Source: Pseudomonadota bacterium | Lineage (GTDB): Bacteria > Pseudomonadota > Alphaproteobacteria > Rhizobiales > Rhizobiaceae | Assembly: GCA_023390055.1 (NCBI GenBank) | Contig: JAEWDP010000038.1 | Span: 1 to 15,333, forward strand | Direction of reading: 5' to 3' | DNA length: 15,333 nucleotides | Part shown: piece after piece, positions 1-8,900 of the stretch | Layout of the letters: every line of letters starts with the position of its first letter | Position numbering within the stretch: the stretch's first letter is position 1 | Position numbers and translations under genes: made by a program | The notes under the pieces: model-generated | What the model was told of the DNA's origin: nothing | Seen by the model: the letters and a program-made list of their open reading frames with translations, nothing else | Database searches by the model: none

Positions 1-278
1 ACGTTGTCCTGGGCAAGCTTCAATGCTTCCTTCTCAGCCATGAAGGCGGCATTGCCGAGAACCATACCGAACCGGGCATAGGCCAGACGCAGATCAGCAA
101 CGGAACCTTTTACTTCTCTCGCCGAAACGAGGCGCTCCATCCAATAGTCGCCAATCATTTCCGCATCTTGCCCGATGGAATTGATGCTTTTCAACGACAT
201 GGCCGACAACGTCATGATGGTTACGATAATTGTCCCCATCAAGCCAACGAGGATAGTTTTCAAGGACAGGGTTTTCAC
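1..278 (-). CDS. Methyl-accepting chemotaxis protein, N-terminal fragment
   Basis: This is the first 92 codons of a chemoreceptor; the rest lies beyond the left edge. I start it at GTG (278-276) because GGAGG at 285-289 sits 6 bases upstream and the frame stays open to the window edge. Residues 1-7 are short and basic (starting MKTLSLK), followed by a hydrophobic membrane segment at about 8-28. A helical stretch then carries DYWMERLVSAREVKGSVADL around residues 44-63. That pattern (Tyr/Trp after the membrane helix, then a Val/Arg/Leu-rich amphipathic helix) is typical of the four-helix-bundle ligand-binding domain of MCPs. The HAMP and signalling domains are not visible, so the assignment rests on the N-terminus only. 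It has the same orientation as the nar operon but is 589 bases beyond moeA, so probably a separate transcript. The ligand cannot be inferred. Confidence 0.7.
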   Translation of the reverse strand, partial: MKTLSLKTILVGLMGTIIVTIMTLSAMSLKSINSIGQDAEMIGDYWMERLVSAREVKGSVADLRLAYARFGMVLGNAAFMAEKEALKLAQDN

Positions 279-577
279 CTGATGCCTCCAAAAAATTTCA
301 ATCTCTGACCTTCCCCGTGCAGAAGGCACTCAGATATCCAGGCATCGCACGTAAAGAGAACCTCATTCATTGAGGCCCAATACCTTTGTCTGGCTGATTT
401 TGGAAAATGCATACAAGCAGGAAGCATCAGGCGGCCACAATCCGCCCGAGAACCTTACCTGGGCCGCTGACGCAAAACCAGTCAACCACGCTTATCGGCG
501 CGCAGCCGGGGTTCAAGGACAAGCCACCCCATTCCTAAAATATTCAGATCGTCGATCATCCAGTCAGTCTTGAACAA

Positions 578-592
578 CCTGCCCAAGGCAGG
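578..592. repeat. GC-rich inverted repeat (possible weak terminator)
   Basis: CCTGCC and GGCAGG form a perfect 6-base stem around a CAA triloop. Read on the minus strand the stem is followed by TTGTTC, which is only slightly U-rich, so it is at best a weak intrinsic terminator for the nar-moeA transcript. The outer arms CAGTCA (561-566) and TGACTG (602-607) are also inverted repeats and could extend the structure with internal loops. Confidence 0.35.
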
Positions 593-842
593 CCGTATTC
601 TTGACTGTGAAAAATGAACTAATCCTTATCTCCAACGACCCATAATTTGCAGGCAAGCGTTGCGGATCAACATGAGCGCACCCTCAAGTGGCACACCGGC
701 GCTTGCGCGCGGAGCGTCTTGTTTGGCAACGCGATCAACGCGAACAGATAATGGCAGGTAGCTGGCAACATGACAGAGCAGGGCCAGACCGATGCAGCCT
801 TCAAGGCTCCATATCAACCTGATTACAATCTGATTATTGTCT

Positions 843-862
843 TCCGTCGATGTCGCGACGGA
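843..862 (-). terminator. Hairpin immediately downstream of moeA
   Basis: TCCGTCG and CGACGGA form a perfect 7-base stem with a 6-base loop, starting 5 bases past the moeA stop codon in the direction of transcription. It is followed by an A-rich stretch rather than a run of T, so it is not a classical intrinsic terminator. It could be a 3'-end stabilising or processing structure. Confidence 0.3.
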
Positions 863-867
863 CGCCG

Positions 868-2151
868 TCAGCCATCCAGAAACGGCAGGAATTCCAGCAT
901 GTCGCCGATCGCGACCCGGTCTGCCTCTGCCGGGATCAGCAGCAGACCGTCGGCCTGCGCCAACAAAGCCACCCGATGCGAAACCTGTGAGGTCACAATC
1001 TTGACCGTGCGGACCCCGTGGTCATCATAACTGCCAAGCCTGGCCGGCAGGAATTCGCAGCGTCCAGGCCTGCGGGTTCTGTCGAAGCCGGCACGCACGA
1101 AAAAGCGGGACGGCCCTTTTTGCGTCATCCCTGCCAGTGCCTGGGCGAGAAAGATCCCGATCACATGCCAGGTCACGAAAGCCGAGACCGGATTGCCCGG
1201 CAGGCCGAGATAGAGCGCGCCACCGATGCGCCCGATGACCAGCGGCTTGCCGGGCTTCATGGCGACTTTGCTCACATGAATTTCACCGCCTGCGGCATGC
1301 AGCACCGCCCGCATATGGTCCTCGTCACCTGCCGACACGCCACCGGTGGTCACCACCATGTCGGCCTGACCGGCTGCATGTTCCAGCGCCTGCTGCAACA
1401 GGTCGGGCATGTCGGGTATGCTTCCCAGATCGATCGCCTCGACCCAGGGCAGGCTCAAAGCGCCCGCCAGATGATAGCGATTGGCATTCCAGATCTGCCC
1501 CGGCTCCAGCGCGCTACCGGGTGAACGCAGTTCGGAGCCGGTGCTGAAATAGGCAATCTTCACGCGGCGCCTGACCGCGACTTCGCCCCAACCGGCCGAA
1601 GCAAGCAGAGTGGCCGCTCGTGGACCGATGCGTCTACCGGCCTGCAACAATTCAGAGCCGCAAGCGAGGTCTTCCCCGGCGCGCCGGATGTTTGCACCGC
1701 GTTCAGGGCGCATTCTTATCTCAACCGTGTCACCGTCCAGCTCCGTCAGTTCCTGGATGACCACGGCATCACAAGCCGGCGGGATGGTCGCGCCCGTGAA
1801 GATACGCAGTGCCGAACCAGCTGGAACCGGACAATCAGCCACATCACCGGCAGCCACGCGCCCTGCCACCTGCAGTTTCCAGGGCCCCTCGCCGGTAAGA
1901 TCAGCCAGTCGGATCGCATAGCCATCCATGGCAGAATTGTCGAATAGCGGAAGCGAGACGTGAGCCCGGACAGCCTCGGCAAGCACCCTGCCATGGACCT
2001 GGTCCAGTGACAGCCGTTCCTGCTCCACCACGGGCTCGACAAGGGAAAGCCCCAGACGAAGCGCACCATCAACAGATTGCAGGGTGCCCGGTTTCGGCTC
2101 GACGTCGCAGCCGCAATAGAAAGGCTCAGATACGGCAGATGAGGCGCTCAT
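868..2151 (-). CDS. moeA: Molybdopterin molybdenumtransferase MoeA
   Basis: MoeA (427 aa) inserts molybdate into adenylylated molybdopterin, the final step giving Mo-molybdopterin; the active NarG needs this cofactor as bis-MGD. The whole family pattern is visible: DNSAMDGYA (residues 71-79), a GD...VPAGSALRIFTGA block (102-121), GANIRRAGED (152-161), STGSEL (203-208), TTGGVSAGDEDH (268-279), KPGKP (299-303) and GLPGNPVS (316-323), i.e. MoeA_N, MoCF-biosynthesis and C-terminal domains in order. I chose ATG 2151 because it overlaps the upstream gene's stop as ATGA and leaves a normal N-terminus; the frame extends upstream to 2256 but would add 35 residues inside the neighbour. The Shine-Dalgarno is poor (GAGG, 13 bases away), so translation probably depends on coupling to the isomerase gene. 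The N-terminus carries an unusual Cys-Gly-Cys at 13-15. Last gene of the nar operon. Confidence 0.95.
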   Translation of the reverse strand: MSASSAVSEPFYCGCDVEPKPGTLQSVDGALRLGLSLVEPVVEQERLSLDQVHGRVLAEAVRAHVSLPLFDNSAMDGYAIRLADLTGEGPWKLQVAGRVAAGDVADCPVPAGSALRIFTGATIPPACDAVVIQELTELDGDTVEIRMRPERGANIRRAGEDLACGSELLQAGRRIGPRAATLLASAGWGEVAVRRRVKIAYFSTGSELRSPGSALEPGQIWNANRYHLAGALSLPWVEAIDLGSIPDMPDLLQQALEHAAGQADMVVTTGGVSAGDEDHMRAVLHAAGGEIHVSKVAMKPGKPLVIGRIGGALYLGLPGNPVSAFVTWHVIGIFLAQALAGMTQKGPSRFFVRAGFDRTRRPGRCEFLPARLGSYDDHGVRTVKIVTSQVSHRVALLAQADGLLLIPAEADRVAIGDMLEFLPFLDG

Positions 2152-2984
2152 GCAGACTGTTTTGCCTCTGCCCAGGGCATTTCGGCAAGGTCGATGCCTG
2201 TCACATCGGCCTCTTCCGCAAGGTCCGCAACATAGGCGCGACTGGCACGCACCCACTCGGCCTTTTCCTGAGCCTCGCGCAGATGTGGCAATACGGTCGT
2301 AAACGGCAGCACTTCACCGCGTATTTTCGCATCCAGACGAATGATGTGGAAGCCATAGCGGGTTTCGACCGGCGTCTTGGAAATTTCATTTTCCTTCATG
2401 GAGCCAAGGGCGGCCTCGAATTCCGGCACCGTGTCGCCCGATGCGAGCTGGCCGAGTGCCCCACCATTGGAGCGTGACGGGCAGGAGCTGTGGTCGGCCG
2501 CAAATGCTGCAAAGCTGCGCGGATCACGCTTGAGGTCCGCAAGCACGGTCTCAGCGCGCTCGCGTGCGGCTGCCCGGGCCGTCGTATCGCCTGCGGCCGC
2601 ACTGAACAGGATATGTGCGGCCTCAAACAAGGAAGGTCCGCGAAACCTGTCCGGTGTGGCCTCATAGACAGCGCGCAATGCGGCATCATCAATCGTAACC
2701 GGTGCAAGGACGCTTTCCAACAATTGCCTGATCAGCGCCTCCTCATCGATTTCCCACTTGCCCTCTTCCAGTTCGATCGGATCGGGCATGATGTGACGCG
2801 CCCTCGCTTCCTGCAGCAGAACCTCACGCAGAACCAGCGCTCGCGCTGCCGCCTGCCAGGCCCAGCCGGGCTTGCCGCGCGGCATGGGATGGTTTTGAGC
2901 TTCCGCTGCGATTGCCTCGGCTGCAATGGTCACGCCATTGACAGTCACGGCGACCGGACGATTGGTGCGATCGAGGATCCTCAT
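2148..2984 (-). CDS. Parvulin-type peptidyl-prolyl cis-trans isomerase in nar operon (PpiC/NifM-like)
   Basis: A 278-residue protein with a C-terminal PPIC-type rotamase domain at about residues 119-218: EAAHILF (121-127), then the SRSNGGALGQ loop (171-180), TVPEFEAAL (185-193) and YGFHIIRLD (210-218). The N-terminal half is helical and charged, like the SurA/NifM-type chaperone module. No signal peptide or lipobox is seen, so it should be cytoplasmic, unlike SurA or PrsA. ATG 2984 overlaps the narI stop as ATGA and has GGAGG 7 bases upstream; the frame extends to 3083 but that stretch lies inside narI. Its stop overlaps the moeA start in the same way. By position it is inferred to help fold or assemble NarGHI or a molybdoenzyme, as NifM does for nitrogenase iron protein; the sequence does not prove a substrate. 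The family call is firm, the role tentative. Confidence 0.88.
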   Translation of the reverse strand: MRILDRTNRPVAVTVNGVTIAAEAIAAEAQNHPMPRGKPGWAWQAAARALVLREVLLQEARARHIMPDPIELEEGKWEIDEEALIRQLLESVLAPVTIDDAALRAVYEATPDRFRGPSLFEAAHILFSAAAGDTTARAAARERAETVLADLKRDPRSFAAFAADHSSCPSRSNGGALGQLASGDTVPEFEAALGSMKENEISKTPVETRYGFHIIRLDAKIRGEVLPFTTVLPHLREAQEKAEWVRASRAYVADLAEEADVTGIDLAEMPWAEAKQSA

Positions 2985-3718
2985 TCGCCCGCCTCCATGC
3001 GCGGCCGTGGCAGCGGAGCAAGCCCGCTCGGAGCAGGCTTTGCACCGCGCCGTGAGCGTACGATCTGGTAACCCGGTCGCCACAGATAACGCAGCGGTGC
3101 GGAAAAGATGTGTACCAGCCGGGTGAAGGGAAACAGCAGAAAGATCGTCAGGCCCAGCAGAATATGCGCCTTGAACAGCCAGTGCACATCCGCGATGTGA
3201 TCGCTCGCACCCGCTCGCAGATAGATGATGCCCTGCGCCCAGTCCATGAACTTTACCATTTCCGTGCCATCCAGATGGCCGAGCGAAACGACGATGGTGG
3301 CAAGCCCCAACAAAAGCTGCGCCATCAGAAGCACCATGATGCCGGTATCGGCCATTGTGGAATTGGCGCGGATACGCGGATCAAACAACCGCCGGTGCAA
3401 CAAGAGACTGCCACCCACCAGCGCCATGAGGCCAGCCACACCGCCCAAGGCGATGGCGAGCAACTGCTTTGCCTCGTGGCTGACGCCCATCGTGTCGAAA
3501 ATCTGGATCGGGGTCAGCAGGCCCACGAGATGCCCGCCAAAGATTGCCAGCACGCCGACATGAAACAATACCGAGCCCGCGATGAACTGGCGTTTGCGCA
3601 AAAGCTGGCTTGATTTGGACTTCCACGTGAAGGGATCACGTTCGTAGCGGACGATGCTGGCCACAATCATGACCGTGATGGCGATATAGGGATAAATGCC
3701 GAAGATGATATGGTTCAT
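2981..3718 (-). CDS. narI: Respiratory nitrate reductase gamma subunit NarI (cytochrome b)
   Basis: NarI (245 aa) is the membrane anchor that oxidises quinol at the periplasmic side and passes electrons through two b hemes to NarH. Five hydrophobic segments are seen at about 3-22, 47-69, 84-107, 125-146 and 181-203. Four histidines at positions expected for the axial heme ligands are present: His53 and His63 (LFHVGVLAIFGGH) and His185 and His203 (KAHILLGL...RLVHIFS). The C-terminal tail (204-245) is basic and proline-rich and should be cytoplasmic, contacting NarGH. ATG 3718 has GGGAGGG only 4 bases upstream and lies 13 bases past the narJ stop; the longer frame to 3919 would add 67 non-membrane residues overlapping narJ and is rejected. 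Length matches the family (about 225-245). Confidence 0.97.
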   Translation of the reverse strand: MNHIIFGIYPYIAITVMIVASIVRYERDPFTWKSKSSQLLRKRQFIAGSVLFHVGVLAIFGGHLVGLLTPIQIFDTMGVSHEAKQLLAIALGGVAGLMALVGGSLLLHRRLFDPRIRANSTMADTGIMVLLMAQLLLGLATIVVSLGHLDGTEMVKFMDWAQGIIYLRAGASDHIADVHWLFKAHILLGLTIFLLFPFTRLVHIFSAPLRYLWRPGYQIVRSRRGAKPAPSGLAPLPRPRMEAGE

Positions 3719-3731
3719 GAAACCCTCCCGT

Positions 3732-4418
3732 TCAATGCGCAGCCGGCGCGGATGCGGGATCCATGCGCGCAAGAATATCGCGGCTGACCGGGCAGCCGGC
3801 GTTTGGATCCGGACCGAAGGTGACCTGCGCCTCTTCCCACACGGCATCGAGAGCAGCCAAATCCTCCGGATCATCATCCTGTTGCGAAATAAGCGCCTGG
3901 GCTTCCTCGGCCTTCGCATCCGCTAAGGAAAATTCTACCAGCGCCTCGAACACGGCGGCGTAGGCACTCCCACGCCGCGTCAGTCTTTCGGCAAGGGCCA
4001 CAAGAATATGGCCCGCATCAGCCAGGATCTCGCGCGCTTCGATCAACGGACGCGTGGACACAAATTCCAGCAGCACCGGCAGGTGATCCGGCAGTTCCGT
4101 CCCGGCCAGATCGAAGCCAGCGCTCCGGTATGTCTCCAAAAGATCGACCATGGCACCGCCCCGGTCGCGGCTTTCACCATGCACATGTTCGAAGAGATTG
4201 AGCGACAATGTGCGCGAACGGTCGAACAACAACACGTAGCGCTCCTGAAGATCGTAGAGATCGTCGTTTTCAAACGCAGCAAGCAGGGGCTCCAGCGCGG
4301 CAATTGCGTGCCGCGACAAGATGCCCTCGGTGAAAACCGCGCGGATTGCCGGAACCGCTTCCTGAAGTTCACGGCTCGGATAGGTCAGCAGGGCCGACAA
4401 GGCCTTGAAGGTCTTCAT
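3732..4418 (-). CDS. narJ: Nitrate reductase assembly chaperone NarJ
   Basis: NarJ (228 aa) is the dedicated cytoplasmic chaperone that binds NarG during cofactor loading and before membrane attachment; it is not part of the final enzyme. Family hallmarks are KALSALLTYPS (5-15), YVLLFDRSRTLSLNLFEHVH (61-80) followed by GESRDRGGAMVDLLETY (81-97), and ELPDHLPVLLEF (108-119). The protein is all-helical in character, without membrane segments. ATG 4418 overlaps the narH stop in ATGA, and AGGAG (4427-4431) within narH lies 8 bases upstream; the longer frame to 4517 is the narH tail read out of frame. The C-terminus ends in an Ala/Pro/Asp-rich tail after a GCPVSRDILARMDP segment. The order GHJI is the canonical nar order. 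Confidence 0.96.
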   Translation of the reverse strand: MKTFKALSALLTYPSRELQEAVPAIRAVFTEGILSRHAIAALEPLLAAFENDDLYDLQERYVLLFDRSRTLSLNLFEHVHGESRDRGGAMVDLLETYRSAGFDLAGTELPDHLPVLLEFVSTRPLIEAREILADAGHILVALAERLTRRGSAYAAVFEALVEFSLADAKAEEAQALISQQDDDPEDLAALDAVWEEAQVTFGPDPNAGCPVSRDILARMDPASAPAAH

Positions 4419-5938
4419 GCGATGAACTCCTGTGGGCTGCGAAACTTCTTCTTGCCACCGAAAAGCGACGTGCCCGAATGGCCGGATGAGCAGCCGTTGC
4501 CGTCGGTAAAACCGCAACCGCTCTTGAGATCGTAGGCGTCTTCGACCAGTTCGCGATGGGTGGTCGGGATGACGAAACGGTCCTCGTAATTGGCGATGGC
4601 CAGAAGCTGATACATCTCGTCGATCTGCAATGGCGTCAGGCCGACACGTTCGGCCACACCGCGATTGACGATGCCATCCACCGTCCTGGAGCGCATGAAG
4701 GAACGCATGGCAAGCATCCGCTCCAACGCCGAGACGACGGGCGCTTCATCGCCGGCGGTCAGCATGTTGGCGAGATATTGAACCGGAATGCGCAAGGAGC
4801 GGACATCGGGCATGTCGTCTTGTGCGGCAATCCGGCCGGCCTCAGCCGCATTCTGGATCGGCGACAAAGGCGGCACATACCAGACCATTGGCAGCGTCCG
4901 GTATTCCGGATGCAACGGGAAGGCGATCTTCCATTCCATCGCCATTTTCCAGATCGGCGAGTTTCTCGCACCGATGATCCAGTCTTCGGGAATGCCTTCG
5001 GCGCGTGCTGCAGCAATCACGTCCGGATCGTTGGGATCAAGGAAAACGCCAAGCTGGGCGTCATAAAGATCCTGTTCGTTTTCCGTGGCTGCGGCTTCGG
5101 CGATCTTGTCGGCATCATATAACATGACACCGAGATAGCGGATGCGTCCGACGCAGGTTTCCGAACAGACCGTCGGCTGGCCGCTTTCCAGGCGTGGATA
5201 GCACAGCGTGCATTTCTCCGATTTTCCGGTCGACCAGTTGTAATAGATCTTCTTGTAGGGGCAGCCTGAAACGCACATGCGCCAGCCGCGGCATTTTTCC
5301 TGGTCGATCAGGACGACGCCGTCATCTTCGCGCTTGTAGATCGCGCCCGAGGGGCAGGATGCGACGCAAGTCGGGTTGAGACAGTGTTCGCACAGTCTCG
5401 GCAGATACATCATGAAGGTGTTTTCGTACTGGCCGTAGATTTCCTTCTGGATGCCCTCGAAATTATAGTCCTTGGAGCGTTTTTCGAACTCGCCACCGAG
5501 AATTTCTTCCCAGTTCGGCCCCCATTCGATCTTTTCCATGCGCTCGCCGGAAATCTTCGAGCGCGGCTGCGCAGTTGGAAACGCCTGCATTTCCGGCGCA
5601 GATTTCAGATGGTCGTAATCGTAGTCGAACGGCTCGTAGAAATCATCGATTTCCGGCAGGTCGGGATTGGCGAAGATATTTGCAAGGATGCGCCACTTGC
5701 CGCCCTGCTTCGGCTGCAGAGCGCCGCTTTTCGTTCGCCTCCAGCCACCGTTCCAGCGCTTCTGGTTTTCCCAATCCTTGGGATAGCCTATTCCCGGCTT
5801 AGTCTCGACATTGTTGAACCAGGCATATTCGACACCTTCGCGGCTGGTCCAGACATTCTTGCAGGTGACGGAGCAGGTGTGACAGCCGATGCATTTATCG
5901 AGGTTCAGCACCATTCCGATCTGGGCACGTACCTTCAT
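4415..5938 (-). CDS. narH: Respiratory nitrate reductase beta subunit NarH (iron-sulfur protein)
   Basis: NarH (507 aa) carries four iron-sulfur clusters that move electrons from the NarI hemes to NarG on the cytoplasmic face. The cysteine motifs are complete: C16-C19-C22-C26; C183-C186-C191-C195; C216-W219-C222-C226; and C243-C246-C258-C262. In the third motif the second cysteine is replaced by Trp219 (CRGWRMCVSGC), the family signature of the [3Fe-4S] cluster FS4. The C-terminal half from about residue 300 has the NarH-specific region (IAFPLHPEYRTLPMVWYVPP, 348-367). ATG 5938 overlaps the narG stop as ATGA and has GGAGG 7 bases upstream, inside narG. Its own stop overlaps narJ. Nothing is truncated or missing. 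Confidence 0.98.
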   Translation of the reverse strand: MKVRAQIGMVLNLDKCIGCHTCSVTCKNVWTSREGVEYAWFNNVETKPGIGYPKDWENQKRWNGGWRRTKSGALQPKQGGKWRILANIFANPDLPEIDDFYEPFDYDYDHLKSAPEMQAFPTAQPRSKISGERMEKIEWGPNWEEILGGEFEKRSKDYNFEGIQKEIYGQYENTFMMYLPRLCEHCLNPTCVASCPSGAIYKREDDGVVLIDQEKCRGWRMCVSGCPYKKIYYNWSTGKSEKCTLCYPRLESGQPTVCSETCVGRIRYLGVMLYDADKIAEAAATENEQDLYDAQLGVFLDPNDPDVIAAARAEGIPEDWIIGARNSPIWKMAMEWKIAFPLHPEYRTLPMVWYVPPLSPIQNAAEAGRIAAQDDMPDVRSLRIPVQYLANMLTAGDEAPVVSALERMLAMRSFMRSRTVDGIVNRGVAERVGLTPLQIDEMYQLLAIANYEDRFVIPTTHRELVEDAYDLKSGCGFTDGNGCSSGHSGTSLFGGKKKFRSPQEFIA

Positions 5939-8900
5939 TCCGCTGCCTCCGTCGTCAAGGTCGCCGGCTGGTCCATCCAGTCGACCTTTTTCAGTTTGCG
6001 CACGATCACGAACTCGTCGCGGTTGGAGCCGACCGTGCCGTAATAATTGAAGCCATAGGCGAGCTGGGCATAGCCGCCGATCATATGGGTGGGCTTTAAG
6101 ACCGTTCGGGTGACGGAGTTATGGATGCCGCCGCGCCTGCCGGTGACCTGGCTTCCAGGTGTGTTTATGATCTTTTCCTGTGCATGATACATGAACATGG
6201 AACCTTCCTTCATGCGCTGGCTGACGACCGCACGCGCTGTGATGGCGCCGTTGATGTTGAAGACCTCGACCCAGTCATTGTCGACCAGTCCCGCCGTTTT
6301 CGCGTCGACTTCGGAAATCCACACCACCGGACCGCCCCGGTTCAGCGTCAGCATCAAGAGATTGTCGGTATAGGTGGAATGGATGCCCCATTTCTGGTGC
6401 GGAGTGAGGAAGTTCAGCACGACATGTGGCTCACCCGCCACCAGAGGTCGCTTTGCAGCCTCACCGACCGTTTTCAGGTCAACCGGAGGGCGCCAGGTGA
6501 CGAAACCCTCGCCGAAGGCCCGCATCCATTCATGGTCCTGATAGAGTTGCTGGCGACCGGTCACCGTGCGCCACGGGATCAGTTCGTTCACATTGGTCCA
6601 GCCGGCATTGTAGCAGACCTCCTCGCTTTCAATGCCCGACCAGGTCGGCGATGAGATGATCTTGCGGGGCTGCGCGGCGATATCGCGGAAGCGGATCTTC
6701 TCGTCCTGCTTGACCTCGGCCAGATGGCGGTGGCTTCTGCCGGTCGCCTTGCCAAGCGCATCCCATGCCTTGACCGCCACCTCGCCATTGGTTTCCGGGG
6801 CCAGCATCAAGATCATTTCACATGCGTCGATGGCAGTGTCGAGACGGGCCATGCCCCGGGTCGCACCCTCGTCGGTGACCGTTCCGTTCAACGCCTTGAG
6901 ATGGTGAATTTCCTCCACAGTGTCCCAGGCGATGCCCTTGCCGCCATTGCCGATCTTTTCCATCAGTGGTCCGATGGCTGTGAAGCGCTTGTAGAGATTG
7001 GGGTAATCGCGTTCGACGGCGATATAGGCAGGTGCTGTCTGGCCGGGGATCAGTTCGCACTCGCCCCGCTTCCAGTCACGCACCATGCCCTGCGCCAGTT
7101 CGCCGGGGCTGTCGTGCTGCAAGGGCAGTTGTACGACGTCGTGTTCGACGCCGAGAATTTCCGGCGCCACCTCGGAGAACTTACTTGCAATCGTCTTGAA
7201 GATTTCCCAGTCGGTCTTGGACTCGTAAGCCGGATCGACTGCAGCCTGCAGCGGGTGGATGAAGGGATGCATGTCGGACGTATTCATGTCGTCCTTTTCG
7301 TACCAGCTGGCCGTCGGCAGCACGATGTCGGCATAGACGGCCGTGGTCGACATGCGGAAATCGATGGTGACCAGCAGGTCGAGCTTTCCTTCCGGCGCCT
7401 TGTCGTGCCAGACCGCCTCGACAGGCTTCATGTGACCTTCTTCGCCCAGATCCTTGCCCTGCACGCCATGATCGGTACCAAGCAGGTATTTCAGGAAATA
7501 TTCATGTCCCTTGCCCGATGAACCGAGCAGGTTGGAACGCCACACGAACATGTTGCGCGGCCAGTTTTCCGGTGCGTCCGGATCCTCGCACGACATTTGC
7601 AACTCGCCCGATTTCAGACGCTTGGCCACATAGTCCTGGACGCCCACGCCTGCTTCTTTGGCAGAGCGGGCAACCTCCAGCGGATTGGTTTTCAGTTGCG
7701 GTGCAGACGGCAGCCAGCCCATGCGCTCGGCGCGGATATTGTAATCGATCAGACTGAGCCTGTTCCAGTCGCCGGCCGGTGCCGTTGGCGACAGGATTTC
7801 GGCACTGCTCACGGTTTCATAGCGCCATTGACCGGTATGGGCGTAAAAGGCGCTGGTCGAGTTCATGTGACGCGGCGGGCGCGCCCAGTCGAGTGCGAAG
7901 GCGAGCGGCGTCCAGCCGGTCTGCGGACGCAGTTTCTCCTGCCCGACATAATGCGACCAGCCACCACCCGACTGGCCGACGCAGCCGCACATCACCAGCA
8001 TATTGATGACGGCGCGATAGTTCATGTCCATGTTGAACCAGTGGTTCATGCCGGCGCCGATGATGACCATGGAACGCCCATTGGTCTTTTCGGCATTGAT
8101 GCCGAATTCGCGCGCGACCTGGACAATCTTGTCGCGACGAACACCAGTGATGCGTTCTGCCCAGGCCGGTGTGAACGGCACGTCGGCGTCGTAGTCGGCA
8201 GCAACATGGTCGCCTCCCAGACCCCGGTCGAGGCTGTAATTGGCGCATAGAAGATCAAAGACCGTGGCGACCAGCACGTCCTCGCCATCTGCAAGCTTCA
8301 ATCGCTTCACCGGCACCTTGCGGGTGAGCACCTCGCCGCGATCGTCCACTTCAAAGCCGTTGGTTGCAGCACCACCGAAATAGGGGAAGTCGACGCCTGC
8401 CACCTCATCGTGATCCTCATCGAGGATCAGGCTCATCTTCAAGTGCACATCACGCTCGCCGGCCTTTTGTTCAAGGTTCCAGCGACCGGTCTCCATGTCC
8501 TTTTCGCCTGAGGTGCCGGCTTCGGCGACCCCCGGCTCTTTTACTGGCGCGACACTTCCCTCGGCGGTCCAGCGATAGCCGATCGATCCGTTTGGCGCGA
8601 CCAGATCGCCGCTGATCTCGTCAATGGCAACCGTCTTCCATTCCGGATTGCTGCGTTGACCCAGTGCCTCGGGCAGGTCGGCTGCACGCAACTGCCGGCC
8701 GGGAACCAGGCGCTCGCCCTGACGGTCGAGACGCACGAGCATCGGCATGTCGGAATATTTGCGACAGTAATCTTCAAAATATGGAACCTGCCGGTTCAGA
8801 TGGAATTCACGCAAGATGACGTGACCGAAGGCCATTCCAAGTGCTGCGTCGGTACCCTGTTTGGCGTTCAGCCAGATATCGCCGAATTTTGCAGCCTCGG

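Larger units (their letters stand above)
279..867. other. Intergenic region between moeA and the chemoreceptor gene
   Basis: These 589 bases hold no gene I can support. It should contain the chemoreceptor promoter (minus strand) and the 3' end of the nar-moeA transcript. Visible structures are a hairpin just past moeA (843-862), a GC-rich hairpin (578-592) inside a wider imperfect inverted repeat (561-607), and a short one with 5-base arms (CCTCA/TGAGG, 361-375). A minus-strand frame runs open from inside the moeA tail to a stop at 626, but it has no ATG start, no ribosome binding site and no recognisable motif. No tRNA, IS end or riboswitch was recognised. Confidence 0.6.

Noticed and set aside
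94..291. 65-residue minus-strand frame overlapping the chemoreceptor start
   Set aside because: It is in another frame from the chemoreceptor, which has a good ribosome site, a membrane helix and receptor-like sequence.
361..375. CCTCA/TGAGG hairpin upstream of the chemoreceptor gene
   Set aside because: A 5-base stem without a T run; expected by chance in this length of sequence.
370..573. Plus-strand frame of 67 residues
   Set aside because: TTG start, no ribosome site, low-complexity composition and nothing recognisable.
626..817. Minus-strand frame of 63 residues after moeA
   Set aside because: It starts only at TTG without a Shine-Dalgarno sequence, is open upstream into moeA, and shows no recognisable motif; not enough support for a gene.
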